Assembly (NCBI GenBank): GCA_002328415.1
Contig: DCXL01000004.1
Span: forward strand, 727,976-791,975
DNA: 64,000 nucleotides
Source of the DNA: Micavibrio sp. UBA2137
GTDB lineage: Bacteria; Pseudomonadota; Alphaproteobacteria; Micavibrionales; Micavibrionaceae
Reading direction: 5' to 3'
Positions 17,301 through 28,334 of this stretch are shown here, piece after piece (position 1 is the first letter of the stretch; each line of letters opens with the position of its first letter). The notes beneath the pieces are model-generated. The model made no database searches and was not told the DNA's origin. It saw only the letters and a program-made list of their open reading frames with translations. The translations under genes were made by a program, and so were the position numbers.

Positions 17301-18284
17301 TCATTGAACTTCGTCACCTATTAATTCTGTAGTTTCTTGAGCGCTTTCTTCAGCTGCTGGCTCGACCTCTGGCATTTCAGCTTCTGTGTCTTCCATTTGA
17401 AAGAGATTCTCGCTGGATAAAACACGTTCCTCCTCATCAGGGGGTAATTTCAACACGCGCACATAGTTTGATTGTTCATAAGTTGCATAGGGCGCAACCT
17501 CAATCTTCTTCTCACGCACAGCCACAATCTCGCCTACGGGCAAGCCTGCTGGCATCAAACGCCCATCACCAGAGGTAATAATTTTCATGCCCTTTTCAAC
17601 TGTGATCGCCTGTGGCACATAATCAAGTTCAAGCATATTTTCATTTGTACCACCCAATATCGCCTTTTGCTGTGTGCCTGCTATACGCACAGGCAATCTT
17701 GAATTGATATCCGTTGTCATCAAGATGCGCGACGTTTTTGAAAAAACCTCAATCACACGACCCAGTAAACCATTCTCACCAATGACTGCCTGCCCAATTT
17801 CAATACCATCATTACGACCTGCCGCTATTAGCGCACTTTTCACGTAGGGACTCTTTGGATCAATCACAAGACGTGTTGTTAGAAAGCTTGGGTGGCCATT
17901 TAAGTTAACGTTTAAAAGCGCGCGCAAGGATTGGTTCTCCGCTCCTAAAAGCTGCGCTGTATGAAACCACTCATTCAAGCGCTCGTTTTCACGTCTCACT
18001 TCATCTAACTCGGCACGCATCTCATTGAAACTAGTCGCATTGGAGAGAAAACTTCCAAAAGCACGCAAGGGGCTTGCGAGCGTTGAAACCGCAGGCGCAA
18101 TTGTGTTAGCCGTCACACCGCGCAAATTATCAAATTTGATGAAACCAGAAAGTGAGACAAACAGGATTAGCGCACAAAGCGCAGTCACCGTGATTAAGGG
18201 CATGGATGTCACATAAGACAAATAGCGCATCGCTGGATGGGACCGCCGAGAACTGAGACCGCTTTTCCGTTTTTTCTTTGCCAC
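17301..18284 (-). CDS. mreC: MreC, periplasmic rod-shape scaffold
   Basis: 327 residues. A basic cytoplasmic start, one membrane helix (about 30-52), a coiled coil (about 80-120, ELDEVRRENERLNEW), then the beta-rich MreC domain (PYVKSALIAAGRNDGIEIGQAVI, ITSGDGRLMPAGLPVGEI), and an acidic Glu-rich tail. MreC binds PBP2 and MreD and activates wall synthesis. It is 96 bases downstream of mreB on the minus strand. Its usual partner mreD is not downstream; purL is. Confidence 0.93.
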   Translation of the reverse strand: MAKKKRKSGLSSRRSHPAMRYLSYVTSMPLITVTALCALILFVSLSGFIKFDNLRGVTANTIAPAVSTLASPLRAFGSFLSNATSFNEMRAELDEVRRENERLNEWFHTAQLLGAENQSLRALLNVNLNGHPSFLTTRLVIDPKSPYVKSALIAAGRNDGIEIGQAVIGENGLLGRVIEVFSKTSRILMTTDINSRLPVRIAGTQQKAILGGTNENMLELDYVPQAITVEKGMKIITSGDGRLMPAGLPVGEIVAVREKKIEVAPYATYEQSNYVRVLKLPPDEEERVLSSENLFQMEDTEAEMPEVEPAAEESAQETTELIGDEVQ

Positions 18285-18380
18285 AATTAAACCGCTTTTA
18301 TTTCACATGCTTTCAAGTCAATGATGGCTTTGAAAATAAGGGGTTTCAGCGGAATAGGAAAGTAAAAAAGTGAACTTATT

Positions 18381-19424
<1,044 letters not shown>

Positions 19425-19527
19425 TTAATTTCTTAAAAAAATATGTTTGAATGATGTTCATAGCAGACTTTACGCGCTCACTCCAACATGAATTTTATAT
19501 TTATCCGCGCGTCTATATTTAAGGCAC

Positions 19528-19556
19528 AAAAAAAGGCTCTGAAGCGAGCCTTTTCA
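19528..19556 (-). terminator. Intrinsic terminator of rpmJ
   Basis: Read on the minus strand, AAAAGGCTC, a short loop and GAGCCTTTT form a stem of about nine pairs followed by a T run. It sits 22 bases after the rpmJ stop. Confidence 0.85.
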
Positions 19557-19577
19557 CGTCAATTATGGTCGCCCAAA

Positions 19578-19703
19578 TTAACCTTGGCGTGCCTTGAAAC
19601 GCTTGTTCACTTTATTAATAACGTAAAGGCGTCCTTTACGGCGAACAACGCGACAATTACGGTCACGGCTTTTCAATGTTTTAAGTGAACTTGCAACTTT
19701 CAT
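19578..19703 (-). CDS. rpmJ: Ribosomal protein L36
   Basis: 41 residues ([20 protein letters not shown], then [20 protein letters not shown] and a final Gly), matching the 41-residue alphaproteobacterial L36. This form retains only one of the zinc-finger cysteines (DRNCRVV), so it is the zinc-independent type. Very basic, as expected for a protein that binds 23S rRNA. It is monocistronic, with its own promoter (19777-19806) and terminator (19528-19556). Confidence 0.96.
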   Translation of the reverse strand: MKVASSLKTLKSRDRNCRVVRRKGRLYVINKVNKRFKARQG

Positions 19704-19776
19704 TTTCTTGCCCTCTAAATCTCTAAATTTGGCAGTTTCTAAGGCTTTCGCCTTTCAATTTCTTAACAGAAGCTAG

Positions 19777-19806
19777 GATATAACGTGATGCCCCACTCTT
19801 TGTCAA
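19777..19806 (-). promoter_or_regulatory. Sigma-70-type promoter for rpmJ
   Basis: On the minus strand, a perfect -35 TTGACA (19806-19801) and -10 TATATC (19782-19777) are separated by 18 bases, about 75 bases upstream of the rpmJ ATG. Confidence 0.75.
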
Positions 19807-19953
19807 GCAAATCTCTATAAAATTTTATCGCTTTTCATATCCTTTTTTGCTTGTGAAAGGAAACGAATTGAAACTAGACAAAGTTTCATGTGGCATGCAT
19901 AAATAACATTGATTTCAAAAAAACAAGTTCTTAAATAACTAAAGGGTAGTCTC

Positions 19954-21225
19954 GTGGCATTAACAATTGGTGTTCTTAAAGAAACTGACAAGCGTGAAAC
20001 GCGCGTAGCCGCCTCACCTGATATTGTCAAAAAATATGTCTCTAACAAAATTTCGGTTCTGATTGAAAAAGATGCAGGTGCAGGGTCTTATTTTGGGGAT
20101 GCTGAATACAAGGATGCAGGCGCAAAAGTCGCTTCCCGCTCTGATGTTCTTAAGAAATCAGATATTGTTCTATGCGTGCGCCGCCCTGACGCAAAGGATT
20201 TGAAGGCCCTTCCTAAGAAAGCAACCCTTATTGGATGCCTTAACCCTTATGATGACAAACAGGATTTCGAGGCTCTCGCCAATGCTGGTGTGACCTCTAT
20301 GTCGATGGAGCTTGTCCCCCGTATCACACGCGCACAGGCGATGGACGTACTCTCTTCTCAATCGAATCTGGCGGGCTATAAATCAGTACTTGAGGCCGCC
20401 GCGCATTATGATCGTGCCCTGCCTATGATGATGACAGCCGCAGGCACAATTGCACCAGCGCGCGTTTTTGTTCTTGGTGCAGGCGTTGCAGGATTACAAG
20501 CCATTGCAACGGCCAAACGTCTTGGCGCGATTGTCTCAGCCACTGATGTACGTCCAGCAGCCAAGGAACAAGTAGCATCGCTTGGTGGAAACTTTGTCGC
20601 TGTTGAAGATGAGGAATTCAAAGCCGCCGAAACAGCGGGTGGCTATGCCAAGGAAATGTCAGATGAGTACAAGAAAAAGCAAGCGGCTCTTGTTGCTGAA
20701 ACGCTTATCAAGCAGGACATTGTGATTACAACAGCCCTTATCCCGGGTCGCCCCGCTCCTGTCCTTATCACAGAGGAACACGTCAAATCCATGAAGCCTG
20801 GATCTGTGATTGTTGACCTCGCTGTTGAACGTGGTGGAAACTGTGCCCTGTCCGAGCCTGATAAAATTGTCGAAAAACACGGCGTTAAAATTATTGGGCA
20901 CACTAATATGACGGGCCTTCTTGGGCAAAGCGCGTCCAAGCTTTATGCCAAAAACCTCTATAATCTTCTCGCGCTGTTCATCAAAGATGGAAAGGCCGCG
21001 CCTGATATGGAAGATGAAATCTTAAAAGGCATTACGCTGACCGCAGGGGGCGTAGTTGTTCATCCTGTGCTTGGTGAAACAAAAGTCTCTAAGAAGAAAG
21101 CCCCAATAAAAAAGGCCACAGTTAAAAAAACGACAGCAAAGACCAAGGCCAAGGCAAAACCCAAGGCCAAGGTAAAACTTAAGGCTACAGCTAAAACAAA
21201 GACGAAAACCACAGGAAAGAAATAA
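19954..21225 (+). CDS. pntAA: NAD(P) transhydrogenase subunit alpha-1 with lysine-rich tail
   Basis: 423 residues, GTG start preceded by AAAGGG. This is domain I of proton-translocating transhydrogenase: it binds NAD(H) through a Rossmann fold (FVLGAGVAGLQAIATAKRLGA, near 170-190) and swaps hydride with NADP(H) on PntB. The usual protein ends near residue 375; here about 45 extra residues, almost all Lys, Ala and Thr, resemble a histone-H1-like tail. Codons vary within the tail (AAG/AAA, GCC/GCA), so it is kept as protein and is not simple slippage. pntAB follows with no gap. Confidence 0.95.
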   Translation: MALTIGVLKETDKRETRVAASPDIVKKYVSNKISVLIEKDAGAGSYFGDAEYKDAGAKVASRSDVLKKSDIVLCVRRPDAKDLKALPKKATLIGCLNPYDDKQDFEALANAGVTSMSMELVPRITRAQAMDVLSSQSNLAGYKSVLEAAAHYDRALPMMMTAAGTIAPARVFVLGAGVAGLQAIATAKRLGAIVSATDVRPAAKEQVASLGGNFVAVEDEEFKAAETAGGYAKEMSDEYKKKQAALVAETLIKQDIVITTALIPGRPAPVLITEEHVKSMKPGSVIVDLAVERGGNCALSEPDKIVEKHGVKIIGHTNMTGLLGQSASKLYAKNLYNLLALFIKDGKAAPDMEDEILKGITLTAGGVVVHPVLGETKVSKKKAPIKKATVKKTTAKTKAKAKPKAKVKLKATAKTKTKTTGKK

Positions 21226-21648
21226 ATGTCAGACGCTTATTATTATTCAGAAGACAGCACAACAATTCAGGGGGTTGATTTACCCGTTACTGAAATTGGC
21301 ACAAGCTCGGAAATTGACACGCTTGCTGACTCGGCAACTTCGCTCGCACACTCAGCGCCTGATAATTTCTTTATCACGGGCTTGACCGTTTTCATTCTGG
21401 CCTGCTTTGTCGGCTATTATGTTGTCTGGCGCGTAACGCCTGCGTTGCATTCTCCATTAATGGGGATCACAAATGCCATTTCCTCAGTCATTATTGTGGG
21501 GGCGATTATTGCCGTTGGCCCTATTGAGGGCAGTGGGTTCTCCAAGTTTCTCGGCTTCTTAGCTGTAATACTGGCCTCGGTCAATATCTTTGGCGGCTTC
21601 ATTATTACACGCCGTATGCTCCACATGTTTAAGAAGAAGGGAGCATAA
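21226..21648 (+). CDS. pntAB: NAD(P) transhydrogenase subunit alpha-2 (membrane)
   Basis: 140 residues. A polar N-terminal stretch of about 45 residues precedes three membrane helices (FITGLTVFILACFVGYYVVW, NAISSVIIVGAIIAV, FLAVILASVNIFGGFII). Matches PntAB, the first part of the proton channel (domain II) in the three-gene form found in alphaproteobacteria. Its ATG directly abuts the pntAA stop, and pntB begins three bases after its own stop. Confidence 0.95.
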   Translation: MSDAYYYSEDSTTIQGVDLPVTEIGTSSEIDTLADSATSLAHSAPDNFFITGLTVFILACFVGYYVVWRVTPALHSPLMGITNAISSVIIVGAIIAVGPIEGSGFSKFLGFLAVILASVNIFGGFIITRRMLHMFKKKGA

Positions 21649-21651
21649 CCT

Positions 21652-23043
21652 ATGCCTATGATATCTGGATTTGCCCATTTAGCGGCTTCTGTTCTCTTTA
21701 TTCTTGCACTACGTGGTCTCTCACATCCTGAAACTGCACAACGCGGATTAACCTATGGTGTTGTGGGCATGATTCTGGCCGTTGTGACAACGCTTTATCT
21801 GCCGACCGTTGGCTCATGGGGGTTAACAATCGTTGGAGTTCTTGTTGGTGGAGCAATTGGGGCCTACATTGCCCGAAAAATTGAAATGACAGCGCTGCCG
21901 CAACTTATGGCGGCCTTTCACTCGCTTGTTGGTCTTGCTGCGGTTTTGGTTGCAAGCGCGGCCTTCTCAAATCCAGAAGCCTATGGCATTGGCACATCAG
22001 GTGATATTGCCATTGTCAGCTTGGTTGAGATGGCCCTTGGTGTTGCCATTGGTGCCGTTACCTTTACAGGGTCACTTATCGCGTGGGGAAAATTACAAGG
22101 CACGCTATCGGGTAAGCCTTTTACATTTGAAGGCCAACATGCGCTTAATGCCGCGCTCGGTTTTGTACTTGTGACATTGATTGTCATGTTCTGCAACTCT
22201 GAAAGTGGCTTTTTGTTCTTCCTGATTATCATGTTGGCATTGCTCATGGGTGTTCTCATGATCATTCCCATTGGCGGTGCGGACATGCCCGTGATTGTCT
22301 CCATGCTCAACTCCTATTCAGGGTGGGCCGCAGCAGGCATTGGTTTCACACTTCATAATAACTTGCTGATTGTCACAGGTGCGCTCGTGGGGGCCTCGGG
22401 TGCAATCTTGTCTTACATTATGTGTAAGGGCATGAACCGTTCCTTCCTTAATGTTGTCCTTGGTGGTTTCGGTGGTGATGCAGCCTCTGGCGGCTCAGGC
22501 GACCATGGTGACAGACAGGCAAAAATCGGCTCTGCCGAGGACGCGGCCTTTATCATGAAGTCAGCTGGTAAAGTTATCATCGTGCCGGGATATGGTATGG
22601 CTGTGGCGCAAGCCCAGCATGTTCTTCGTGAGATGGTCGACGCACTAAAAGAAGAAGGCGTAGAAGTCAAATATGCCATTCACCCTGTCGCAGGGCGTAT
22701 GCCTGGTCACATGAATGTTCTTCTGGCCGAGGCGAATGTCCCTTATGATGAGGTCTTTGAGTTGGAAGATATCAACCGCGACTTTGCACAAGCTGATGTT
22801 GTCTATGTGATTGGTGCTAACGACATTACAAACCCATCTGCCAAATCAGATTCAAGCTCACCCATTTATGGCATGCCTGTGCTTGATGTTGAGAAAGCGA
22901 AAACGGTTCTCTTTGTCAAACGCTCACTAGGCTCTGGATATGCAGGAATTGATAACCCGCTATTCTATGCTGACAACACGCTCATGCTTCTTGATGATGC
23001 CAAGAAGATGACTGAAAATATTGTGAAAGCGCTTGAAGACTAA
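21652..23043 (+). CDS. pntB: NAD(P) transhydrogenase subunit beta
   Basis: 463 residues. Eight or nine membrane helices (about 1-260) complete the proton channel. The NADP(H)-binding domain III follows from about 290, with IIVPGYGMAVAQAQH and AIHPVAGRMPGHMNVLLAEA, and the conserved GANDITNPSA. The complex couples the proton gradient to NADPH formation. It closes the pntAA-pntAB-pntB operon. Confidence 0.97.
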   Translation: MPMISGFAHLAASVLFILALRGLSHPETAQRGLTYGVVGMILAVVTTLYLPTVGSWGLTIVGVLVGGAIGAYIARKIEMTALPQLMAAFHSLVGLAAVLVASAAFSNPEAYGIGTSGDIAIVSLVEMALGVAIGAVTFTGSLIAWGKLQGTLSGKPFTFEGQHALNAALGFVLVTLIVMFCNSESGFLFFLIIMLALLMGVLMIIPIGGADMPVIVSMLNSYSGWAAAGIGFTLHNNLLIVTGALVGASGAILSYIMCKGMNRSFLNVVLGGFGGDAASGGSGDHGDRQAKIGSAEDAAFIMKSAGKVIIVPGYGMAVAQAQHVLREMVDALKEEGVEVKYAIHPVAGRMPGHMNVLLAEANVPYDEVFELEDINRDFAQADVVYVIGANDITNPSAKSDSSSPIYGMPVLDVEKAKTVLFVKRSLGSGYAGIDNPLFYADNTLMLLDDAKKMTENIVKALED

Positions 23044-23091
23044 AAAGAATTCTTAAAGACAAAAGCACATGTTTTTGATATTTTATCACTT

Positions 23092-23436
23092 GTGTCGCAT
23101 TTCTTTTTCAAAAGACTTTTTGTACTTCTGATTGTCCTGCTCGTTACAGGATGTGCCTCTGCACCTTCAAAGAAAACAGTGCCGACAACACCGCGCCCGC
23201 TTGCCTGCCATGCAGGTGAAATTGTTTTTGTGAATATTCGAGGTCCAGAAAAAGCAGAGCTTCAAATGAACGGACGTTTATACTACTTGGGTCGCAAAAG
23301 CGTATCCAAGGGCGTGCTCTATAAAGACGCTGATAATGATATCATCGTTCATAATCATGGCCTGAATTACACAATCGTTAATGGGCGCGAACAGTTTCTC
23401 TGCCGTCCCTTGCCCACGCTTTCCCGCGCTAACTAG
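23092..23436 (+). CDS. Small lipoprotein of unknown function
   Basis: 114 residues from a GTG at 23092. A hydrophobic signal with lipobox VTGC (Cys near residue 21) predicts a lipid-anchored protein. The mature domain (HAGEIVFVNIRGPEKAELQMNGRLYYLGRK) looks like a small beta-rich fold. It is 48 bases after pntB and might share its transcript, but the start codon is uncertain. No known family recognised. Confidence 0.65.
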   Translation: MSHFFFKRLFVLLIVLLVTGCASAPSKKTVPTTPRPLACHAGEIVFVNIRGPEKAELQMNGRLYYLGRKSVSKGVLYKDADNDIIVHNHGLNYTIVNGREQFLCRPLPTLSRAN

Positions 23437-23463
23437 ACTGTAAATTTATTGGATTTGTGTGCT

Positions 23464-24687
23464 CTAGAAACGCTCGCCAAGAGACGGTGTGCGGCGCTGA
23501 CGCGTGATTTCGATAAGCCCCAAATTTGTGAAGCCATGCACTTGGACTGTGCAGGGGTCTTGCAAGCACTCTTTTTCAAACAATTTAAGCAGGTCTTTTT
23601 TCTCGGCCTGTTTTTTCATGCGCAGAAAATCAATCATGATAATGCCACCTAAATTGCGCAGGCGTATCTGGCGTGCAATTTCCTTGGCCGCTATACGATT
23701 AATATGAAGCGCCGAGCCCGTGTTGGCCGCACGGTTTACATCAATAGCCGTCAATGCCGCTGTTTCTTGAATGATAATCGTCCCACCACCCTGTAAAATT
23801 GCGTAAGGTTGGAACAGACCATCAACCTCACTGAAAATATCGCGATAAGAAAATAGTGCGAGATCGTCATAGGGATTTTCAAGTTCAACGGGACGAATTT
23901 TTGTCATCAGATCTGGCGCAAATAAATCACACCATTCCTCGGCTTCCTCAAATTGTTCCATTGTGACAACTTCAATTGTATCAATGATACGCGCCGCAGC
24001 GTTACTAAGTGTACGCTGTAGAGAATCGGGTCCGAGCATAATTAATTGGGGTGTATCACCCCCACCATGTTCCTTGAGACTTTCCCACATGGCATCCAGA
24101 ATTTTATATTCGCGCACCAAAATTTCTGTCTGCGCACTCATCGCAGAAGCGCGCAAAATGGCCGACTTACAATCCCCCATCGACTCCAACATGGTTGTCA
24201 TTTGCTTGCGGATTTTCTTGTCACGAATACGTCGCGAGATGCGCTGTTCATCCTGAAAGGGCATATAAATAATATAGCGCCCTTGAAGGGCTATATTCAT
24301 ACTCAGGCGCGGACTTTTATCTTCGTAAGCCTCCCCCTCTTTCAAGGCAAGCTTGCCTTCTTTGGCCTGCACAAAGCAAAAGTCTCCAGGGGAGAGTAAT
24401 TGTCCAATTGATTTATCGGATTTGACAATGCAATCATCTTTGACAACATCACCAGCGTTCAGGATACCCGTATTGTCACCATCTAAATCCAGATAGGCGG
24501 CGTTTAGTGTCTTATCGATGCGCGTGACCTTTGCCCAGTAAAGCGAGCCCCAGCGAACCTCTTCATTGGCGGGGTCGACTTCCAAAGAATGGAGCTTATT
24601 ATCAGCCATAGCAGCCGCCCACAAACCGCCCTCCATCTCATCTACAAGGATATCCAGCGTCTTATCAGATATTTTCGGGTGTCCCAT
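23464..24687 (-). CDS. rng: RNase E/G-family endoribonuclease, short form without zinc link
   Basis: 407 residues. An S1-like RNA-binding part (VRWGSLYWAKVTRIDKTLNAA) is followed by the RNase H-like catalytic core. The two metal-binding aspartates are in TAIDVNRAANTGS and GGIIMIDFLRM. The protein ends at TRQRRTPSLGERF, just where RNase E/G would continue into the CPxCxG zinc link, so tetramer formation of the classical kind is unlikely. The gene overlaps maf by 23 bases and lies in the infA-maf-rng order common in alphaproteobacteria. It probably processes rRNA or mRNA. Confidence 0.88.
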   Translation of the reverse strand: MGHPKISDKTLDILVDEMEGGLWAAAMADNKLHSLEVDPANEEVRWGSLYWAKVTRIDKTLNAAYLDLDGDNTGILNAGDVVKDDCIVKSDKSIGQLLSPGDFCFVQAKEGKLALKEGEAYEDKSPRLSMNIALQGRYIIYMPFQDEQRISRRIRDKKIRKQMTTMLESMGDCKSAILRASAMSAQTEILVREYKILDAMWESLKEHGGGDTPQLIMLGPDSLQRTLSNAAARIIDTIEVVTMEQFEEAEEWCDLFAPDLMTKIRPVELENPYDDLALFSYRDIFSEVDGLFQPYAILQGGGTIIIQETAALTAIDVNRAANTGSALHINRIAAKEIARQIRLRNLGGIIMIDFLRMKKQAEKKDLLKLFEKECLQDPCTVQVHGFTNLGLIEITRQRRTPSLGERF

Positions 24688-25282
24688 GAGAAGCCTTCCG
24701 TGTGTATCCCAAGCCTGTCAGCATTGCCAGTGTATCATAGCAGGATAATCCAACAATATTAGAATAAGAGCCTTCTATTTTCTTCACGAATGCAGAGGCA
24801 AGACCCTGAATGCCATACGCACCCGCTTTTCCCTCCCCTTCACCAGAATCAGCATAGAAGTTAATCTCATCGGCGGATAACGGCTTGAAATGAACCATTG
24901 TTTGTACGCATCGCGAAACCTCGCGGCCATCAGGCGCAATAATACATATGCCTCCATAAATGCGGTGACGACGACCAGAGAGCCTTTCAAGGCACGATAT
25001 TACATCCTCACGTGTTTCGCCCTTGGGCAATGTACGCCGCCCGCAAGCCACAACCGTGTCTGCGCCAAGGATAAATGCGCCCTTCTCACTTTCAGCAACT
25101 TTGCGTGCCTTGCCCAATGCAAGGCGCACGCACACATCACGCGGATGTTCGCGGGCAAATTCACTTTCATCAATATCAGCTGGTATAACAGCATCGGGAG
25201 TGATGCCAATTTGTGAGAGCAGGTCAAGACGCCGTGGGGAGGCCGAGGCCAATACAAGGCGTTGTTCAGACTTATTTTTCAC
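24665..25282 (-). CDS. maf: Maf-family nucleoside triphosphate pyrophosphatase
   Basis: 205 residues with the Maf signature [14 protein letters not shown] near the N-terminus and GADTVVACG in the middle. Maf enzymes hydrolyse non-canonical or excess NTPs (dTTP/UTP or modified bases) to monophosphates and so clean the nucleotide pool. It overlaps infA by 11 bases and rng by 23 bases, so all three genes are translationally linked. Confidence 0.93.
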   Translation of the reverse strand: MKNKSEQRLVLASASPRRLDLLSQIGITPDAVIPADIDESEFAREHPRDVCVRLALGKARKVAESEKGAFILGADTVVACGRRTLPKGETREDVISCLERLSGRRHRIYGGICIIAPDGREVSRCVQTMVHFKPLSADEINFYADSGEGEGKAGAYGIQGLASAFVKKIEGSYSNIVGLSCYDTLAMLTGLGYTRKASHGTPENI

Positions 25283-25490
25283 GGAAGATAATACGTCCCT
25301 TTGTCAGGTCGTAGGGAGTCATTTCAACGACAACAGTATCACCCTGTAGCACACGAATACGGTGGCGACGCATCTTACCCGCTGTGTGTGCAAGGATTTC
25401 GTGATCGTTTTCAAGTTTAACACGGAACATTGTGTTCGGAAGAACCTCCGTCACCGTGCCTTTAAATTCCATTAAATCTTCTTTAGCCAT
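25272..25490 (-). CDS. infA: Translation initiation factor IF-1
   Basis: 72 residues, a complete OB fold ([51 protein letters not shown]) identical in length to IF-1 elsewhere. It occupies the ribosomal A site during initiation. It leads the infA-maf-rng transcript, with about 80 bases of upstream sequence before the hypothetical gene's stop. Confidence 0.97.
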   Translation of the reverse strand: MAKEDLMEFKGTVTEVLPNTMFRVKLENDHEILAHTAGKMRRHRIRVLQGDTVVVEMTPYDLTKGRIIFREK

Positions 25491-25569
25491 AAACCTTATT
25501 TCTTCTAATTAAATTCTATATGAGAGTTTATATCGTTTTCTAGGAAAAGTGCAAGGGGGCTAGCAAGAG

Positions 25570-26862
25570 CTATGCCGGTGCAATCCCATTATCATTACAA
25601 TGCGGGATGGTCACATCAGGAATTACAGGTATATCATATTTGGGCGCAACACGATTATGTACGGCCAAGGCCTCGGAACGCAATTCATAATAAGCCTGTT
25701 TAAAGCACGGGTCATGATCCCCAATAACCGCTGGCATAGAGAGCAATACACCGTGGAAGGTTTTCACATCATCTTCCATCACAAATGTCTGTCGGCGACG
25801 CCCTTCAAGATGTGCCATCAAATCCTGAATTTGAGTCATCTGATAAATGAGTTCACCTTCCTGAAAACATTTATATTGCGAACGCGTCATACACTCTTCC
25901 AGATTTTCACCTATTCTGAAGGCGCGATACATGGTCATAATCTCTGGCGCAATAGCCTCTTCAAAAAACTCTAAAAATTCCTCATCATTTTGCGCAAAGG
26001 AAATCATGGCCGAGGCCAACTGTAACTGGTCAGGATTATCATAGAGGCTTTGTACTTCTTGAATGGGACGCAGAGCTGTCTTTGCGAGATACACAAATGT
26101 ATCATAGGGCGTTGCACCATGTCGCTCTTCCAGAAAAAGATATGTCCCCTTTACGCCGTCAATAATACAATCTGGTAGACCTAATTCGTCCAGAACAGCC
26201 AGCGAATGTTCTTCTGTTGGCCCTATATAGTCGCGCGCAAATGGCATGTACCATCCATGCGGATGGTCATGTAAGTTGTAATGGTTATTGATGCAGTTTA
26301 TAAAATTGTTAAGTTGATAGGCTGCATCTGTGTTGTGCTGACAAAAGGCAACTGCAGGAATCAAAATTTCCTCAATCTGATCATTCTGTAATTGTGGTGT
26401 TCCAATATTTAGCTTCACATGCATTTGAAACGCAGCCACCCTATGAAGTGCACGAATTGTTCCTGCAAAAGTCGCATGGACATTTGAGGGCATATCAGAA
26501 TGCTTGAGGCTTGTATTAAAAAAGGGTTCAAGCTCACATGCGATTGCCTGCGCACGGGGTGAGAGTTTTTCAAAAAGCTCGGGGTATGCATCAATAATGC
26601 GGTAAGAGGCCAGATATTCATACACATGGTCTGGGATATCAACGCCCTGCGCATAAAAATCATGCTTGAGCATATTGGCAAGCTTCACAAGCTGAATAAC
26701 GCCTTGGGCACTTCTCTCACCAAATGTTGCATCAAATTGTTTGAGCTCTGCACCCTCATCAGGACATAGGCGGTCAAGTGTTTCAATGACAATGCCGTGT
26801 CCGACAATATCCTCGCGCGCGGCGGCTAATACAAATTGTGTGGCAAGTGTGGCGTTCAGCAT
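25570..26862 (-). CDS. Uncharacterised alpha-helical protein
   Basis: 430 residues with no signal peptide, membrane helix or motif I can name. Sequence appears mostly helical, with many His, Tyr and acidic residues. Notable runs are INCINNHYNLHDHPHGWYMPF near the centre and GRRRQTFVMEDDVKTFHGVL. The start is the ATG at 26862. It lies between infA and murA on the same strand, about 98 bases after murA, and may be a separate unit. Codon use is like the core genes, which argues against recent transfer. Probably a lineage-specific protein. Confidence 0.7.
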   Translation of the reverse strand: MLNATLATQFVLAAAREDIVGHGIVIETLDRLCPDEGAELKQFDATFGERSAQGVIQLVKLANMLKHDFYAQGVDIPDHVYEYLASYRIIDAYPELFEKLSPRAQAIACELEPFFNTSLKHSDMPSNVHATFAGTIRALHRVAAFQMHVKLNIGTPQLQNDQIEEILIPAVAFCQHNTDAAYQLNNFINCINNHYNLHDHPHGWYMPFARDYIGPTEEHSLAVLDELGLPDCIIDGVKGTYLFLEERHGATPYDTFVYLAKTALRPIQEVQSLYDNPDQLQLASAMISFAQNDEEFLEFFEEAIAPEIMTMYRAFRIGENLEECMTRSQYKCFQEGELIYQMTQIQDLMAHLEGRRRQTFVMEDDVKTFHGVLLSMPAVIGDHDPCFKQAYYELRSEALAVHNRVAPKYDIPVIPDVTIPHCNDNGIAPA

Positions 26863-26960
26863 GCTTCAAATACGCAGTTCTTTAATCATGTTCAGTAATT
26901 GTGAATTATGTAATCACAAGAAACACAACATGACAAGATGATAATGTAAGAAAGATGCGT

Positions 26961-28334
26961 TTATTCAGAAAGACGTGTAATTTTTGCGCCTACATTACCC
27001 AGCTTCTCGGTAATGTTTTCATATCCACGGTCAAGGTGATAAATACGGTTGACCGTTGTCTCACCCTCGGCAACCAGTCCCGCCAAAACAAGCGAGGCCG
27101 AGGCACGCAAATCTGTGGCCATAACCTCTGCACCGCGCAACTTCGTTGCACCGCGTACAATGGCTGAATTTCCTTGAACAGAAATATGCGCACCCATACG
27201 GCACAACTCTGGCACATGCATAAAGCGATTTTCAAAAACGGTTTCTGTGACCATGCCCGCGCCCGCACACAGGGTCAGCATCGTCATAAATTGCGCCTGT
27301 AAATCCGTTGGAAAACCAGGGTAAGGCTCGGTCATAATATCTGTGCCGATTAAGGGCTTTGTCTCGCGTGCGACATGAATGTCGTTGCCTGATTGTTCAA
27401 TATCCAACCCTGCGCGGCGCATCGGGTCAATGAACGCTCCCAGAATATCAAGAGAGGTATTTTCCAAAATCAGGTTTCCGCCCGTCATGGCAGCACCCAC
27501 CATCCATGTACCTGTCTCAATACGGTCGGCAATCACGGCGTGACGTGTCCCATGCAGGGATTTCACACCTTCAATCGTAATTGTATCCGTGCCCAAACCT
27601 GAAATCTTTGCGCCCATTTTATTGAGCATATTACCAAGGTCGACAATTTCTGGTTCACGCGCAGCGTTCATAAGACGTGTCGTGCCCTTAGCCAATGTGG
27701 CGGCCATCAAATTATTCTCCGTTGCCCCAACAGACACAATCGGGAATGTGATATCAGCACCAATCAAGCCACCCTTGGGGGCCTTGGCCTTTACATAGCC
27801 TTCCTCGATTTTAATTTCAGCACCCATCGCCTCCATCCCCATCAGGTGAAGGTCAACAGGACGTGTGCCAATCGCGCATCCACCCGGAAGTGACACCTCG
27901 GCATAACCAAAGCGCGCAAGCAATGGTCCAAGCACAAGAATAGAGGCACGCATTTTACGCACCAAATCATACGGCGCAAACGGCTTTGCAATATCACGCG
28001 CATGGAACAGACCCACATGGTCACTACGCAGTGCCAGTTGCACGCCAAGACCATTGAGCACCTTTGACAGCGTACCAATATCAGCCAGTCCAACTGGTAA
28101 ATTGGTCAGCTCAACAGGCTCACTCGTTAGAAGTGTTGCGCACATCAGTTTAAGCGCAGAGTTCTTTGCACCTGAAATGGGAATATTCCCTTTGAGAACA
28201 GTCCCGCCCTGCACCTTGATTTTATCAAGACCAGAGGGACGAATAACAGGCTCGCCCTGTGCAGAGACAACAACATGCTGCTCTGTGCCTTGCGCAATTT
28301 TCAGTGGGTTTTTAAGTTCTTGGGAGTGTGACAC
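26961..28334 (-). CDS. murA: MurA, UDP-GlcNAc enolpyruvyl transferase
   Basis: 457 residues. The core matches MurA, including [15 protein letters not shown] and the loop [16 protein letters not shown] with the catalytic, fosfomycin-target Cys (about C153). It performs the first committed step of peptidoglycan synthesis. About 36 residues precede the usual family start (DKIKVQGG); the codon there is CTT, so no shorter start is available at that point and the extension seems real. The start overlaps the dcd stop by 23 bases. Confidence 0.95.
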   Translation of the reverse strand: MSHSQELKNPLKIAQGTEQHVVVSAQGEPVIRPSGLDKIKVQGGTVLKGNIPISGAKNSALKLMCATLLTSEPVELTNLPVGLADIGTLSKVLNGLGVQLALRSDHVGLFHARDIAKPFAPYDLVRKMRASILVLGPLLARFGYAEVSLPGGCAIGTRPVDLHLMGMEAMGAEIKIEEGYVKAKAPKGGLIGADITFPIVSVGATENNLMAATLAKGTTRLMNAAREPEIVDLGNMLNKMGAKISGLGTDTITIEGVKSLHGTRHAVIADRIETGTWMVGAAMTGGNLILENTSLDILGAFIDPMRRAGLDIEQSGNDIHVARETKPLIGTDIMTEPYPGFPTDLQAQFMTMLTLCAGAGMVTETVFENRFMHVPELCRMGAHISVQGNSAIVRGATKLRGAEVMATDLRASASLVLAGLVAEGETTVNRIYHLDRGYENITEKLGNVGAKITRLSE

